From: Aquabacter spiritensis
Lineage (GTDB): Bacteria > Pseudomonadota > Alphaproteobacteria > Rhizobiales > Xanthobacteraceae
DNA length: 64,000 bases
Reading direction: 5' to 3'
Assembly (NCBI RefSeq): GCF_004346185.1
Contig: NZ_SMAI01000003.1
Coordinates: forward strand, 186,001-250,000
Below, piece after piece: positions 26,428 through 35,646 of the stretch. Made by a program: the position numbers and the translations under genes. Each line of letters opens with the position of its first letter. The first letter of the stretch is position 1. Under the pieces are notes generated by a model, which worked only from the letters and a program-made list of their open reading frames with translations, did not search any database and had not been told where the DNA came from.

Positions 26428-27588
26428 CTACAGCCAGCTCGGCGGGGCCCCCCCGCCGGCCGCCACCGCGACTGCCGCGCCGCGCGGCCCGATGCCGGGT
26501 CCCTCGCGCTGGAAGTTCGGGCAATAGGCGAAGCTCATATTGCGAACGCGGTCGCACCAGGTGAAGGCGCCGCCCGTTCCGGTATGGCCGAATGCCGCCA
26601 TGTTGATCCCCATGGGCGCGGTCTCCGGCTCGTTGTGCATGAAGCCGTAGCCCATGCGCAGGCGGCGCTGGGTCATGATGCAATCGCCTTCCCAGACGAG
26701 CTGCGCGGCGCGCTCCACCGCCTCCGGCGACAGGATCCGCACCCCGTCCACGGTCCCGTTCCCGGCGAGCGCCGCATAGATGCGTGCGACCGCCCGGGCA
26801 TTGCCGTGCCCGCCGAAGGAGGGCACTTCCAGCTCCCGGATTTCCCGGCAGTTCTGAAAATAGCCGAAGGTCGGCGCCGAGCGGAAGGCGCGGCCGAGCG
26901 GGGTCGATGGATCGCCGGAAATCTTGAAGAAGCCGTTCTTCGGGTTCTGGTGCATGTCCGAGACGCGGGCGATCTCGTCGGGGCGAAGGCCGATCTGGTA
27001 ATCCGCCCCCAAAGGTCCGGAAAGCTCCTCGCGCAGGAAGGTGCCGAGGGACTTGCCGGTTACCCGGCGGACGATCTCGCCGAGCAGGAAACCGATATTG
27101 ATCGAGTTGTAGGCGCCATTGGTGCCCGGCTCCCAGGCCGGTTCCTGGACTTCCAGTGCATGGATGTGGGTGTCCCAGTCGAACCAGGAGCCCGGCGGGG
27201 CGGCATCGCAATAAATCACGCCGTCGGTGTGGGACAGGACATGGCGCACCAGCACCTTCTCCTTGCCGGCCTGGGCGAATTCCGGCCAGTAGGTGGCGAC
27301 CGGGGCGTCGAAATCGACGAGCCCCCGGTCGATCAGCATATGGGTGCAGATGGCGCTCATGCTTTTCGCCACCGAATTCATGATCACGATGGTGTCGGGG
27401 CGCCAGGGATCGGTCTTTTCGGCGTCCTTGTAGCCGCCCCAGAGATCGACCACCGGCTCGCCGTCCTTATAGACGCAGACGGCGGCGCCAAGTTCGCCGC
27501 GGCGGCGGAAATTCTGTTCGAACGCCGCCCGCACGCCGGCGAATTCGGGACTGCAGGTGCCCTCGATGCGGATTGTGTCCTCGTCCAT
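26428..27588 (-). CDS. serine hydrolase, beta-lactamase class C/EstB family
   Basis: A 386-aa serine hydrolase of the penicillin-binding-protein-like fold. The catalytic S72-x-x-K75 is in NSVAKSMSA, and GAYNSINIG provides the Tyr motif. The third motif may be the HTGTGGAF segment near residue 340. There is no signal peptide, so it is likely a cytoplasmic esterase or amidase rather than a beta-lactamase. It ends 20 bp from the converging aldolase gene and lies downstream of a Bug receptor gene on the same strand. Confidence 0.88.
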   Translation of the reverse strand: MDEDTIRIEGTCSPEFAGVRAAFEQNFRRRGELGAAVCVYKDGEPVVDLWGGYKDAEKTDPWRPDTIVIMNSVAKSMSAICTHMLIDRGLVDFDAPVATYWPEFAQAGKEKVLVRHVLSHTDGVIYCDAAPPGSWFDWDTHIHALEVQEPAWEPGTNGAYNSINIGFLLGEIVRRVTGKSLGTFLREELSGPLGADYQIGLRPDEIARVSDMHQNPKNGFFKISGDPSTPLGRAFRSAPTFGYFQNCREIRELEVPSFGGHGNARAVARIYAALAGNGTVDGVRILSPEAVERAAQLVWEGDCIMTQRRLRMGYGFMHNEPETAPMGINMAAFGHTGTGGAFTWCDRVRNMSFAYCPNFQREGPGIGPRGAAVAVAAGGGAPPSWL

Positions 27589-27617
27589 GGACGGCCTCGC
27601 TGTTCGCGTTGGGGAGA

Positions 27618-28607
27618 TCAGTTGGCTTCGGGCTGAATATTGGCCTCGCGGACCACGGCGCCCCATTTCTTGGCCTCGGCGGCGACGAAGGCGTTCGCCG
27701 CTTCGGGCGAGAGCTGGTCGGGCGGGAAAGCCTGCACGCCGCGCTCGACATAGGCCTTCTGGATCTTCTCGTCGGCGAGCGTCTCGCGCAGCGCGGCATT
27801 GAGCTTGTCGATGATCGGCTTGGGGGTGCCCGCGGGCACGAACAGCGCCTGCCAGAAGGGGATGTCGAGATTGGGATAGCCCGACTGTCCCATCGTCGGG
27901 ATCTCCGGCAGGCGCGGATAACGCTGCGGTGCGCCGAAGCCGTAGCCCTGGATCTTCTTGGCCAGGATCAGTTCGGCCGAAGTGGTCGGCGCGGCCCAGA
28001 CCAAGTCGGCATGGCCGCCGACAATATCGCTCATGGCCTGCCCGCCGCCTTTATAGCCGATCAGCGTGACCTCCGCGCCGATGTCCTTGGCGAAGATGAT
28101 GGCCTGGAGATGCGCCAGCGTGCCGATGCCGGGATGGGCGAATTTGACCGGCTGGGCCGGCCCCTTCATCCAGGCGATGAGTTCCGGCAGGGTCTTCGCC
28201 GGCACCTTTGTGCTGCCGACCAGAAAGGAATAGGAGGTGTTCACCAGGCCGACGGCGGTGAGTTCCTTCTCCACGTCGATCGACTGCTTCGGATAGAGCG
28301 CCGGAGCGATGACGAGACCGTTCTGGTGGATCATCATCGTGTAGCCGTCCGGTGCCGAGCGCGCCAATTTGGCCGCGCCGATCATGCCGCCGGCCCCGGG
28401 AACATTCTCGGTGACCAAGGATTGGCCGAGCGCCTGCGACATGCGATCCGCGATCGTGCGCATGGCGATGTCGCTGGGGCCGCCGGGCGCATAGGGCACG
28501 ATCACGGTGATCGGTCGGGTGGGAAAATCGGCCGCCGCCGCGGGTGCGCAGGCAAAGCCGAGCGCGGCGAGGGCGAACAGTTTCAGATTACGGGAAATCC
28601 GGCGCAT
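27618..28607 (-). CDS. Bug/TctC-family periplasmic receptor A
   Basis: A 329-aa tripartite tricarboxylate-type extracytoplasmic binding protein. MRRISRNLKLFALAALGFAC ending PAAAADFP is the signal peptide, preceded by a GGAGGAAACAAGA ribosome site. The VPYAPGGPSDIAMR loop and later GYKGGGQAMSDIVGGHADL are family motifs for carboxylate binding. No TctA/TctB membrane genes accompany it, common for Bug receptors, so it may share a transporter elsewhere or act as a sensor. Confidence 0.92.
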   Translation of the reverse strand: MRRISRNLKLFALAALGFACAPAAAADFPTRPITVIVPYAPGGPSDIAMRTIADRMSQALGQSLVTENVPGAGGMIGAAKLARSAPDGYTMMIHQNGLVIAPALYPKQSIDVEKELTAVGLVNTSYSFLVGSTKVPAKTLPELIAWMKGPAQPVKFAHPGIGTLAHLQAIIFAKDIGAEVTLIGYKGGGQAMSDIVGGHADLVWAAPTTSAELILAKKIQGYGFGAPQRYPRLPEIPTMGQSGYPNLDIPFWQALFVPAGTPKPIIDKLNAALRETLADEKIQKAYVERGVQAFPPDQLSPEAANAFVAAEAKKWGAVVREANIQPEAN

Positions 28608-28640
28608 TCTTGTTTCCTCCCAGTGGGGTTCCGGTCGCAG

Positions 28641-28740
28641 TCCCACTCCCGCGTGCGGGAGAGGGGAGGGAGGCGAAGGCGGGCGCTGCCGTGGCGTTTC
28701 GGCTGCGCCGGCCCCTCCGTGTCCCCTCCGCCGCTGGAGA
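28641..28740. repeat. intergenic palindromic repeat-like segment
   Basis: The gap holds two short hairpins. CTCCCGC (28646-28652) and GCGGGAG (28655-28661) form a perfect 7-bp stem with a 2-base loop, flanked by TCCC and GGGGA that could extend it past a mismatch. A second runs from CCCCTCC to GGAGAGGGG around 28725-28745. The CTCCCGC-GCGGGAG core resembles the palindromic intergenic repeats scattered in rhizobial-type genomes. It lies between the CocE-type and Bug genes and may end or process the transcript. Confidence 0.45.
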
Positions 28741-28757
28741 GGGGAATGGCCGAGGCC

Positions 28758-30497
28758 TCAGGCGGGGATGACGGGAAGCAGCAGATAGGGCGCCCGCTCG
28801 GGTGAGACGTGCAGGGTGTTGGTGCTCCCGAACACGTCCGCCGGCCGGTCCTGCGGGTCGTCATGCACGAACGGGCCGCAGCCTTTCATCGGGTTCTTCA
28901 TGTTGGAGAGCGTGGCCGCGGCGCCCGCCCATTCATAATCGCGGCCGCGCACCGTGAGGCCGATCCGGTAGCCCTTTGGCACGACGATGCAGGTCGGCCA
29001 GATCTCGATGTCGAGCTCTTCCGGCTTGTCGGGGGTGAGCGGCCAGACTTCGTCATGGGGGTGATAGGGTCGGTAGGGCAGGCTGCGGGCGGGATCGAGC
29101 TTGCGGTGCGAGGCGCGCAGCCAGCCCTGGCCGACCGGCGTATGGGGATCGAGGGCGCCATAGAAGACGACTTCCACGCCCGCAGGATCGAAGACGCGCA
29201 ACACCAGAAACACGTCGGCGTCGCGGGTCTTCGAGGACAAGAACAGCTTGGCGGCGGAGGGGCCGGTAATCTCCAGCTCCGAGTCCAGCGGCGGCGTAAG
29301 GAAGGTCAGCCCCTCGCCCATCGCCTCATAGTCGAGCGCCGCGGCCTGCGTGGGGGGCGTGGGGCTCAGCGACTTGGCGGCGGGATCGAGGTAGAATTTG
29401 GTCCATTGCGTGCGCGCCAGCGGCCATTCGTGCTCGTGGCGCACCGGGAATTTGATCTCTCCCGGCCGGCGGATCTGGATCTGCACCTTGGGCTGCGTGT
29501 CCCAGCCGGTCTCCTCGCCCTTCAGGAAATAACCGAGGAAGCGCTTCTGAATGTCGACGCCGTAATCGGTGTAGAATTCCGCCCAATGGGCCCCACCATG
29601 GATTTCGAGCCATTTGTGCTCGGAAGCGGCCTGGAGGAAGCCCTCCACATTGCCCCGCAAATGCAGGCCCTGGCCGCCCCAGTTTCCGGCCGAGAGCAGC
29701 GGCACCGTGATCTTGGAGAGATCGCCGCCGAGGGCGCGGTAATAGTCGCCGTCGAGATGGTTGCGCAGCAGGTCGCCCGGCATGTCCGCGCGGTTCTTCG
29801 CGAGTTCCTCTTCCGGCAGGGTTTCCGGGCCGCAGACCCATTCCCCCGTGACCCGGCTCTTCGGCCCGCGCGCGCCGAGGCCGTGCTGCACCGTCTTCAC
29901 CTGCATGTCCTGCCAGTTCTTGCGGAACACGGAGAGGATGCCGCCATGATGGGTGGCGTCGCGGTAATTGTCGGCAAAGCCCTCCCAGACGCAGATCGCG
30001 GCGAGGTGCGGCGGCTGCTGGGCCGCGATGCGCCATTGATTGGCGGCGAAATAGGAAATCCCGTTCATCCCCACCTTGCCGCTGCACCAGTTCTGCTCGG
30101 CCAGCCATTCGATGCAGTCGTAGATGTCCTTGGTCTCGCGCGGGCTGTGGACCGAGAGGAAGCCTTCCGATCGTCCGGCGCCCCGGCTGTCGATCCGTAC
30201 GCAGGCATAGCCGTCCGGCACCCATTTCTCCGGGTCCGGCACTTCCCAGGATTGGTATTTGTTGGTCGAGCCTTCGAGCGCGTCGGGATAGTCGCGGGCC
30301 ATGATGTCCCAGGCGGTCTTGTAGCCGTCCTGGAAGGCGAGGCCCTTGCCGTAGGGGCCGTAGGTGAGGATGGCCGGCACCTTGGCTTCGCCCAGCGGGC
30401 GGAAGATGTCGGCGCGCAGAACCACGCCGTCATCCATCGTAATCGGCACATCCCAGTCGATGCGCATGCCGTCGCGCACTTCGCTCTTGTCGCTCAT
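28758..30497 (-). CDS. CocE/NonD-family hydrolase (S15-like)
   Basis: A 579-aa alpha/beta hydrolase of the X-Pro dipeptidyl-peptidase/cocaine-esterase family. The nucleophile elbow is GMNGISYFAANQW, near residue 147, and the C-terminal third is the family's jelly-roll domain. A likely catalytic His is in HGGAHWAEFY. At the usual Asp loop this protein reads LSAGNWGGQG without Asp, a form seen in some acyl-esterase-like members. It has no signal peptide. It is read with the Bug and serine hydrolase genes, suggesting hydrolysis of an imported ester or amide. Confidence 0.88.
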   Translation of the reverse strand: MSDKSEVRDGMRIDWDVPITMDDGVVLRADIFRPLGEAKVPAILTYGPYGKGLAFQDGYKTAWDIMARDYPDALEGSTNKYQSWEVPDPEKWVPDGYACVRIDSRGAGRSEGFLSVHSPRETKDIYDCIEWLAEQNWCSGKVGMNGISYFAANQWRIAAQQPPHLAAICVWEGFADNYRDATHHGGILSVFRKNWQDMQVKTVQHGLGARGPKSRVTGEWVCGPETLPEEELAKNRADMPGDLLRNHLDGDYYRALGGDLSKITVPLLSAGNWGGQGLHLRGNVEGFLQAASEHKWLEIHGGAHWAEFYTDYGVDIQKRFLGYFLKGEETGWDTQPKVQIQIRRPGEIKFPVRHEHEWPLARTQWTKFYLDPAAKSLSPTPPTQAAALDYEAMGEGLTFLTPPLDSELEITGPSAAKLFLSSKTRDADVFLVLRVFDPAGVEVVFYGALDPHTPVGQGWLRASHRKLDPARSLPYRPYHPHDEVWPLTPDKPEELDIEIWPTCIVVPKGYRIGLTVRGRDYEWAGAAATLSNMKNPMKGCGPFVHDDPQDRPADVFGSTNTLHVSPERAPYLLLPVIPA

Positions 30498-30538
30498 GCT
30501 ACTCCTCCCGAATTTCGCGCGGCGAATGCCGCAATGCC

Positions 30539-31513
30539 CTACGGATTTCGATCGATCGGCACGCCACGCCCCTCCGCCACGGCGCGCGCATAGACCAGCT
30601 TGGCAAGCGCGACGTCCTCGATGGCGACGCCGAGCGATTTGAACAGCGTGACGTCCGCCGCGCGGCGCGCGGGGGGCGACCGCGTGACGTCGGACAGGGT
30701 GCGCACCCGCGCCCAGTCGAACGCTCCGGTCGCAGCGAGGTCGCGGAACTCGGCGGCCTCCATATGGGCCTGGGGAATGTCGTCGGTGACGAGCAGCGCG
30801 GCCCGCTCGATCAGGGCACCATCGACTTCGCGCCGGTCGGCGGCATTGGCGCCGGCGACGTTGACATGGGCGCCGTCATCGACCCAGGCCGAAAGGCAGA
30901 CCGGGCTGTGCGCCTTGGTGATGGTAGCGACGATGCTCGCGCCGCGCACACAGGTTTCCGCGTCCGGCGCGCTGCGGGTCGAGATGGCGAGGCGGGATTC
31001 GACGCTGCCGGCAAACGCTTCGCGCCGCTCCCGGTCGCGCCCGAACACGCGGATTTCCTTGAGGTCGCGCACGGCCGCGATCGCCGCCGCCTGCCAGAAC
31101 GCCTGCTTGCCCGTGCCGATCACCGCCAGCACGTCGGCGTCCGCCCGCGCCATCTGGCGGGTGGCGAGGCCGCTCGCGGCGCCGGTCCGCAACTGGCTCA
31201 GAAGATTTGCTTCGATCAGCGCCAGCAGGCGCCGCTCGGAGTAGGAATAGAGCATCACGTGATAGAAGGTGCCCTGCGGCGCGCCGGAATAGGCCTTGAG
31301 CCCGAAGACGTCGCCGGCCGCATAAGTCGCCGCCATCAGATGGAACATGCCGCCGGGCAGCGGGGCGCGCTGGCGCGGCACGATGTAGGTTTCGTCCGGC
31401 GATGCGCCGAAGCAGCCGTCGAGCGCGTCGATGGCGTCGGCGACATCGACGAGGTCGCCGACATCGGCTTCGGAGAGGAAGAGCGGAGCATTCGGTGTCA
31501 TTGGCAAGTCCAT
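30539..31513 (-). CDS. ornithine cyclodeaminase/mu-crystallin family protein
   Basis: A 324-aa NAD(P)-dependent protein. The nucleotide loop is VIGTGKQAFWQAAA near residue 130, preceded by LLSQLRTGAASGLATR, a strong family signature that binds substrate carboxylate. Members act as ornithine or lysine cyclodeaminases, imine reductases or alanine dehydrogenases. The ATG at 31513 is used; a GTG two codons upstream is equally possible and no strong ribosome site separates them. It sits 116 bp beyond the importer 3 binding-protein gene, probably on the same transcript. Confidence 0.9.
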   Translation of the reverse strand: MDLPMTPNAPLFLSEADVGDLVDVADAIDALDGCFGASPDETYIVPRQRAPLPGGMFHLMAATYAAGDVFGLKAYSGAPQGTFYHVMLYSYSERRLLALIEANLLSQLRTGAASGLATRQMARADADVLAVIGTGKQAFWQAAAIAAVRDLKEIRVFGRDRERREAFAGSVESRLAISTRSAPDAETCVRGASIVATITKAHSPVCLSAWVDDGAHVNVAGANAADRREVDGALIERAALLVTDDIPQAHMEAAEFRDLAATGAFDWARVRTLSDVTRSPPARRAADVTLFKSLGVAIEDVALAKLVYARAVAEGRGVPIDRNP

Positions 31514-31629
31514 GTTCACGCGCGCGGCACGGCACCGGCGTCGGGCCGGAGACTAGCTCCGGCCGCTGAACGAATTGGCACTCCGGCGCGACCTGCGCGG
31601 AAGATCAAAGGACGGCGCGGAGCGCCCTC

Positions 31630-32715
31630 TCACATCTTGAGGGCCTTCGCCTCGGCGATGACGGTGGCCTTGTCGAAGGCGTTGATCTCGTCGAGCAGGT
31701 CCTTGGTGGACACGCCGGACACGTCCTTCACCTGGCCTTCGAGCCCGGCAAAGGCGACCTGCGCCTCCCATTGTTCCTTGGAATGGGCGCCGAAGCGCTG
31801 GTCAGGCTGCCAAGGCTGGGGCATCCATTTGTCGGCGCGCGAGGCGACGATGATGCGCGCCTCCTCCATCGCCTGCTCCTCGGTCCGGCCCTTCGGCTTG
31901 GACTCCGGATAGATTTCCCAATGCAACAGGATGGCATTGTCGATGTTGGCATAGGCGAACACCGTGGACTTCGCCATCGCCCGGAAGAAGCGGACGACGG
32001 TGTCGCGGTTCTGCTTGAGCGCCGACTTCTGCACGCCGTAGCTGTTGCCGAACAGCTGCTTCATTCCCTCCGTATTGGGGAGCTGGCGCAGCGGAAAGCC
32101 GGCAATGGCGATGCGGGCGAAACTCGCATCCCAGAAGGCCATGGCGTCGACCCGGCCGCGATAGACCGCATCGCCCGCCGGCCCGCCTTCGCCGACCGCG
32201 ACCCATTCGACATCGCTGTCGGGATTGATGCCGAGTTCCTGGAACATCGCGCGGGCGCCGAAATAGCCGGTATCGCCCTGATTGCGGATGCCGACCTTCT
32301 TGCCCTTCAGTTCGGCGAGGCTCTTGACCGGGCTGTCGGGCTTCACCGCCACCGACCAATGCGGCTCGCGCAGCCAGCAATAGGGGAAGATCACGTCGAG
32401 GCGGGGGTTCTTGGCATAGGCGTTGAGGAAGGCGACCGGAGACACCGCGGAGGTCTCGCAATTGCCGCTGGCGACCGCCTGGAGGGTCTGTCCGGCACCG
32501 GACATGTTCATGATCTCCATGGCGACGCCTTCCTTGGCGTAATAATTCACCTTGGGATTCTGGCCGACCGTCATGAAGACGAGCTGCGGGTCGATGATGC
32601 CGGCGGCATTGCCGAGCCGGACCACGGCGGCGTCCTTGGCGAAACTGAAGGTCGGAAACGCCAACGAGGCACCGGCGGCGCCGAGAAGCGCATTGAAGCT
32701 GCGACGGTTGAGCAT
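31630..32715 (-). CDS. ABC importer 3 substrate-binding protein (NitT/TauT family)
   Basis: A 361-aa binding protein with a twin-arginine-type leader (LNRRSFNALLGAAGASLAF). The mature part has NPKVNYYAKEGVAMEIM and the ELKGKKVGIRNQGDTG segment, typical of the SsuA/THI5 fold. A long C-terminal extension (TEEQAMEEARIIVASRADK) exceeds the usual 320 aa. It follows its permease by 40 bp on the minus strand. Confidence 0.91.
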   Translation of the reverse strand: MLNRRSFNALLGAAGASLAFPTFSFAKDAAVVRLGNAAGIIDPQLVFMTVGQNPKVNYYAKEGVAMEIMNMSGAGQTLQAVASGNCETSAVSPVAFLNAYAKNPRLDVIFPYCWLREPHWSVAVKPDSPVKSLAELKGKKVGIRNQGDTGYFGARAMFQELGINPDSDVEWVAVGEGGPAGDAVYRGRVDAMAFWDASFARIAIAGFPLRQLPNTEGMKQLFGNSYGVQKSALKQNRDTVVRFFRAMAKSTVFAYANIDNAILLHWEIYPESKPKGRTEEQAMEEARIIVASRADKWMPQPWQPDQRFGAHSKEQWEAQVAFAGLEGQVKDVSGVSTKDLLDEINAFDKATVIAEAKALKM

Positions 32716-32755
32716 GTTCTCTCCCTCTTTCTTGGTTGATTGATGTCAGCGGGCC

Positions 32756-33625
32756 TCAGGCGCCCGCCGCCGGATTGTTCTGTCCGGGCCCCGACCAGAA
32801 CAGGACGCGGCGCTGGACGATCCGCAGCACCCCGTGGAGCAGGATTCCGATCAGGGACAGGATGATGAAGACCGAGAAGGTGCCCGCCGTGTCCATCTGG
32901 GCGTTCATGGACAGGATCAAGACGCCGAGACCGCGCTGAGCGCCGACGAACTCGCCGACCACCGCTCCGACCACCGCGAACACCGCCGCCATGTCGAGGC
33001 CGGCGAAGATATAGGGCAGGGCGCTCGGCAGCCGCACTTTCCAGAACATCTGCCAGGCATTGGCGCCGATCGCGCGCATCAGTTCGATGCGCTCCGGTTC
33101 CACCGCACGAAATCCCGCCATGGAATTCACCAGCAGGGGGAAGAATGTGAGCAGACAGATGATGATTACTTTCGACGTCAGGCCGAAACCGAACCAGAGC
33201 ACGATGATCGGCGCGAGCGCGATCTTGGGCAGGCTCTGAATCGCGACGAGATAGAGGCTGAAGGTCGCCTCCAGGATCCGCACCTGGGAGATCAGCGTGC
33301 CGAGGATCAGCCCCGCGGTGCTGCCGATGGCGAAGCCGAGCAGCACTTCCCAGAGCGTCACGCCGGCATGGAGCCAATATCCGCCGCGCGACAGGAGGCC
33401 GGCGTCCAGTCCGCGCCACAGTGCGGTCGCGACGTCGGTGGGTGGCGGCAGGATGAAGGTGGGAACGTCAAAGAGAACGACGCCATATTGCCAGACAAGC
33501 AGCAGGACAATCAGGACGGTCGGCGCCAGGATCAGCTCGGGCCGGGTCCGCAGAAGCAGGCGAAAGCCGGAAATCGGGCGCGACGGCGCCTCGGTGATGG
33601 GGCCGGTCTGGGTTTGGGTGGTCAT
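32756..33625 (-). CDS. ABC importer 3 permease (SsuC/TauC type)
   Basis: A 289-aa permease with six predicted membrane segments, LPKIALAPIIVLWFGFG in the middle and the EAA-type loop FRAVEPERIELMRAIGANAW. It overlaps the ATPase stop by 4 bp. The N-terminus carries about 25 polar residues before the first helix. Confidence 0.93.
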   Translation of the reverse strand: MTTQTQTGPITEAPSRPISGFRLLLRTRPELILAPTVLIVLLLVWQYGVVLFDVPTFILPPPTDVATALWRGLDAGLLSRGGYWLHAGVTLWEVLLGFAIGSTAGLILGTLISQVRILEATFSLYLVAIQSLPKIALAPIIVLWFGFGLTSKVIIICLLTFFPLLVNSMAGFRAVEPERIELMRAIGANAWQMFWKVRLPSALPYIFAGLDMAAVFAVVGAVVGEFVGAQRGLGVLILSMNAQMDTAGTFSVFIILSLIGILLHGVLRIVQRRVLFWSGPGQNNPAAGA

Positions 33626-34491
33626 CCGAGGCCTCCCCCTTCATGCGCGGGTGCGGCGTCGCTCAGGCTGTAGAGCAGCCGGCGGATGTCGCTCGTCAGG
33701 CGGCCGAAAGCCGGGTCGCCCATGGCGTCGAGGCCGCGCGGACGCGGCAGCGGCACGTCGATGGTGCAGGCGATGCGCCCCGGGCGCGGCGTCATCACCA
33801 CCACGCGGTCGCCGAGAAACACCGCTTCGGGAATGGAATGCGTGATCAGCACGATGGTCTTGCCGCTCTCGCGCCAGATCCGCTGGAGATCAAGATTCAT
33901 CTGTTCGCGCGTCATCGCGTCGAGCGCGCCGAACGGCTCGTCCATGAGCAGGATGGCGGGATCGCAGATCAGGCCCCGGCTGATCGCCGCGCGCTGCTGC
34001 ATGCCGCCGGACAATTCGCCGGGATATTTGTTTTCGAAGTCCGCCAGTCCGACCATTTTCAGGAGATCGCGGGCACGGGCGCGGGTCGGGCCCGAGGGGA
34101 GGTGCTGGACCTCTGCGGGCAGCAGGACGTTCTCGAGCACGGTGCGCCAGGGCAAGAGGACCGGGCTCTGGAACACCACGCCGATGTCGCGGCGTGGCTT
34201 CAGAACCGGCTGGTCCACGACCCGGAGCTGTCCCGACGAGGCGGGAAGCAGGCCGGCAATGATCTTCAGCAGGGTGCTCTTGCCGCACCCGCTCGGCCCG
34301 ACAATTGTGACGAACTCCTTATCCTTGACCGTCAGCGAGATATCATCGAGCGCATGCACCCGTTCGTTGCGGACGGTAATGAAGACCTTGTCTAAATGCG
34401 CGATGCGAATGGCAGCATTCGCGGCTGTTCCGGTCGCCGAACTGACGGAAATAGGACGGGGATCCGGGAGACGGACTGTCTCCAGAGCCAT
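33622..34491 (-). CDS. ABC importer 3 ATPase (SsuB/TauB type)
   Basis: A 289-aa ATPase with Walker [21 protein letters not shown], signature LSGGMQQR, Walker B LLMDEPFGALD and switch His in ITHSIPEAV. The N-terminus has about 30 residues before the core. It is the first gene of importer 3 and begins 100 bp from the end of the LysR gene; that gap holds two LysR-type boxes, so its expression is probably LysR-controlled. Confidence 0.94.
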   Translation of the reverse strand: MALETVRLPDPRPISVSSATGTAANAAIRIAHLDKVFITVRNERVHALDDISLTVKDKEFVTIVGPSGCGKSTLLKIIAGLLPASSGQLRVVDQPVLKPRRDIGVVFQSPVLLPWRTVLENVLLPAEVQHLPSGPTRARARDLLKMVGLADFENKYPGELSGGMQQRAAISRGLICDPAILLMDEPFGALDAMTREQMNLDLQRIWRESGKTIVLITHSIPEAVFLGDRVVVMTPRPGRIACTIDVPLPRPRGLDAMGDPAFGRLTSDIRRLLYSLSDAAPAHEGGGLG

Positions 34492-34561
34492 GCATTTTCT
34501 CCCTCACGCCGCTTTTTTTGCTTTGCAATAACGAGATGTGCGGCAGGGAAAGGCTAGCTCT

Positions 34562-34594
34562 ATAGGGTGATGCTATCCAATACTTTAGTGCTAT
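34562..34594 (-). promoter_or_regulatory. paired LysR-type binding boxes upstream of importer 3
   Basis: ATAG-N7-CTAT at 34562-34576 is a perfect LysR-type T-N11-A box. A second, ATAC-N7-CTAT at 34580-34594, matches with one change and sits 18 bp away, running into the stop codon of the LysR gene. Two boxes at about this spacing match the recognition and activation sites of LysR regulators. They lie 71-103 bp upstream of the ATPase start, the usual position for activation. Confidence 0.6.
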
Positions 34595-35577
34595 GTCTGC
34601 GATGCCGATCCGGCATCGCTTCGGTCGCGGGCATGCCGGCGGCTTGGTCGGCGCTCTGCCTCCTGAGCCGTCGCGCCGAACACGCCCGCTTCTTTCAGGC
34701 GCGCCATTTCCTTCCGCGTCACCTCGATCATCTTCTGCACCGCCGGGCTCAAGGGACGGTCGGTGCGCCATGCGAGGACGCGGTCCATCAACCAGCCCTC
34801 CACCCGGCAGAGCGTGAGGTCGCCGGCCGCGAAATCGCCGTGCACCGCGCTGTGCGGCAGCACGGCATAGCCGAGCCCGGCCTTCACAAGCTTCTTCTGG
34901 ACCTGGAGGCTTTCGGTCTCGACGCCGATCCGCAACTGTTCGCCGGATTGCGCGATCAAGGCCGAGAGCCAGCCCCGCACCGTAGAGGGCGGCGCTGCCA
35001 GGATCAGCGGCAATGGCAGGAGGTCGTGCCAGGCACAGGTCGAGCCCGGCTGGAATTCTCCCGCGCGACCCACCAGATAGACCGGCTCGCGCACCAGGTT
35101 TTCCAGCCCGACATGCCGCTCCGTGATGCCGCGCGTGTTGGGGAGAATGGCGATGTCGATCTCCCCCGACAGCAGCCAGGAGCGCAGATGGCCGACGCCC
35201 TCAAAGAAGGCCAGCTTCACGCTCGGATAGAGCGTGAGATAGGCGCTGGAGAGCGGGCAGAAGAGGATTTCCGCGATCGAGGGGGGCGCTCCGAACCCGA
35301 CCACGCCACTCGGCACGGTGCCCTCCGCCATGACGTCGGCGAGGGCCTGCTCGGTCTGGCGGCGGATGAAGCGCGCCCGTTCCAGAAGGAGTGTGCCCGG
35401 CGGCGTGGTGACGATGCCCCGGCTGCCGCGGTTGAACAGGGCGACGCCGAGTTCCTCCTCCAGCTTCTTGATCTGGCGGGTCAAAGCGGGCTGGGCGATG
35501 CGCAGCGCCTCCGAGGCTTTGCGGAAGCTGCCGAGTTCGGCGATGCGGACGAAATATTCGAGCTGCTTGTCGTTCAT
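34591..35577 (-). CDS. LysR-family regulator 1
   Basis: A 328-aa LysR regulator. The winged helix-turn-helix is in residues about 1-60 (MNDKQLEYFVRIAELGSFRK, then LRIAQPALTRQIKKLEEELG), followed by a periplasmic-binding-like effector domain. The KQLEYFVRIAELGSF start is usual in the CbbR/nac-like branch. It is directly upstream of importer 3 on the same strand, with two LysR boxes in between, so importer 3 is its most likely target. Confidence 0.94.
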   Translation of the reverse strand: MNDKQLEYFVRIAELGSFRKASEALRIAQPALTRQIKKLEEELGVALFNRGSRGIVTTPPGTLLLERARFIRRQTEQALADVMAEGTVPSGVVGFGAPPSIAEILFCPLSSAYLTLYPSVKLAFFEGVGHLRSWLLSGEIDIAILPNTRGITERHVGLENLVREPVYLVGRAGEFQPGSTCAWHDLLPLPLILAAPPSTVRGWLSALIAQSGEQLRIGVETESLQVQKKLVKAGLGYAVLPHSAVHGDFAAGDLTLCRVEGWLMDRVLAWRTDRPLSPAVQKMIEVTRKEMARLKEAGVFGATAQEAERRPSRRHARDRSDAGSASQT

Positions 35578-35646
35578 TCGCCGTCTCCGGCATCCGGCTC
35601 TCGATCGTCCGGGAGGGTGACGCGGAAAAGCGCCTGCGGGCCGAGT

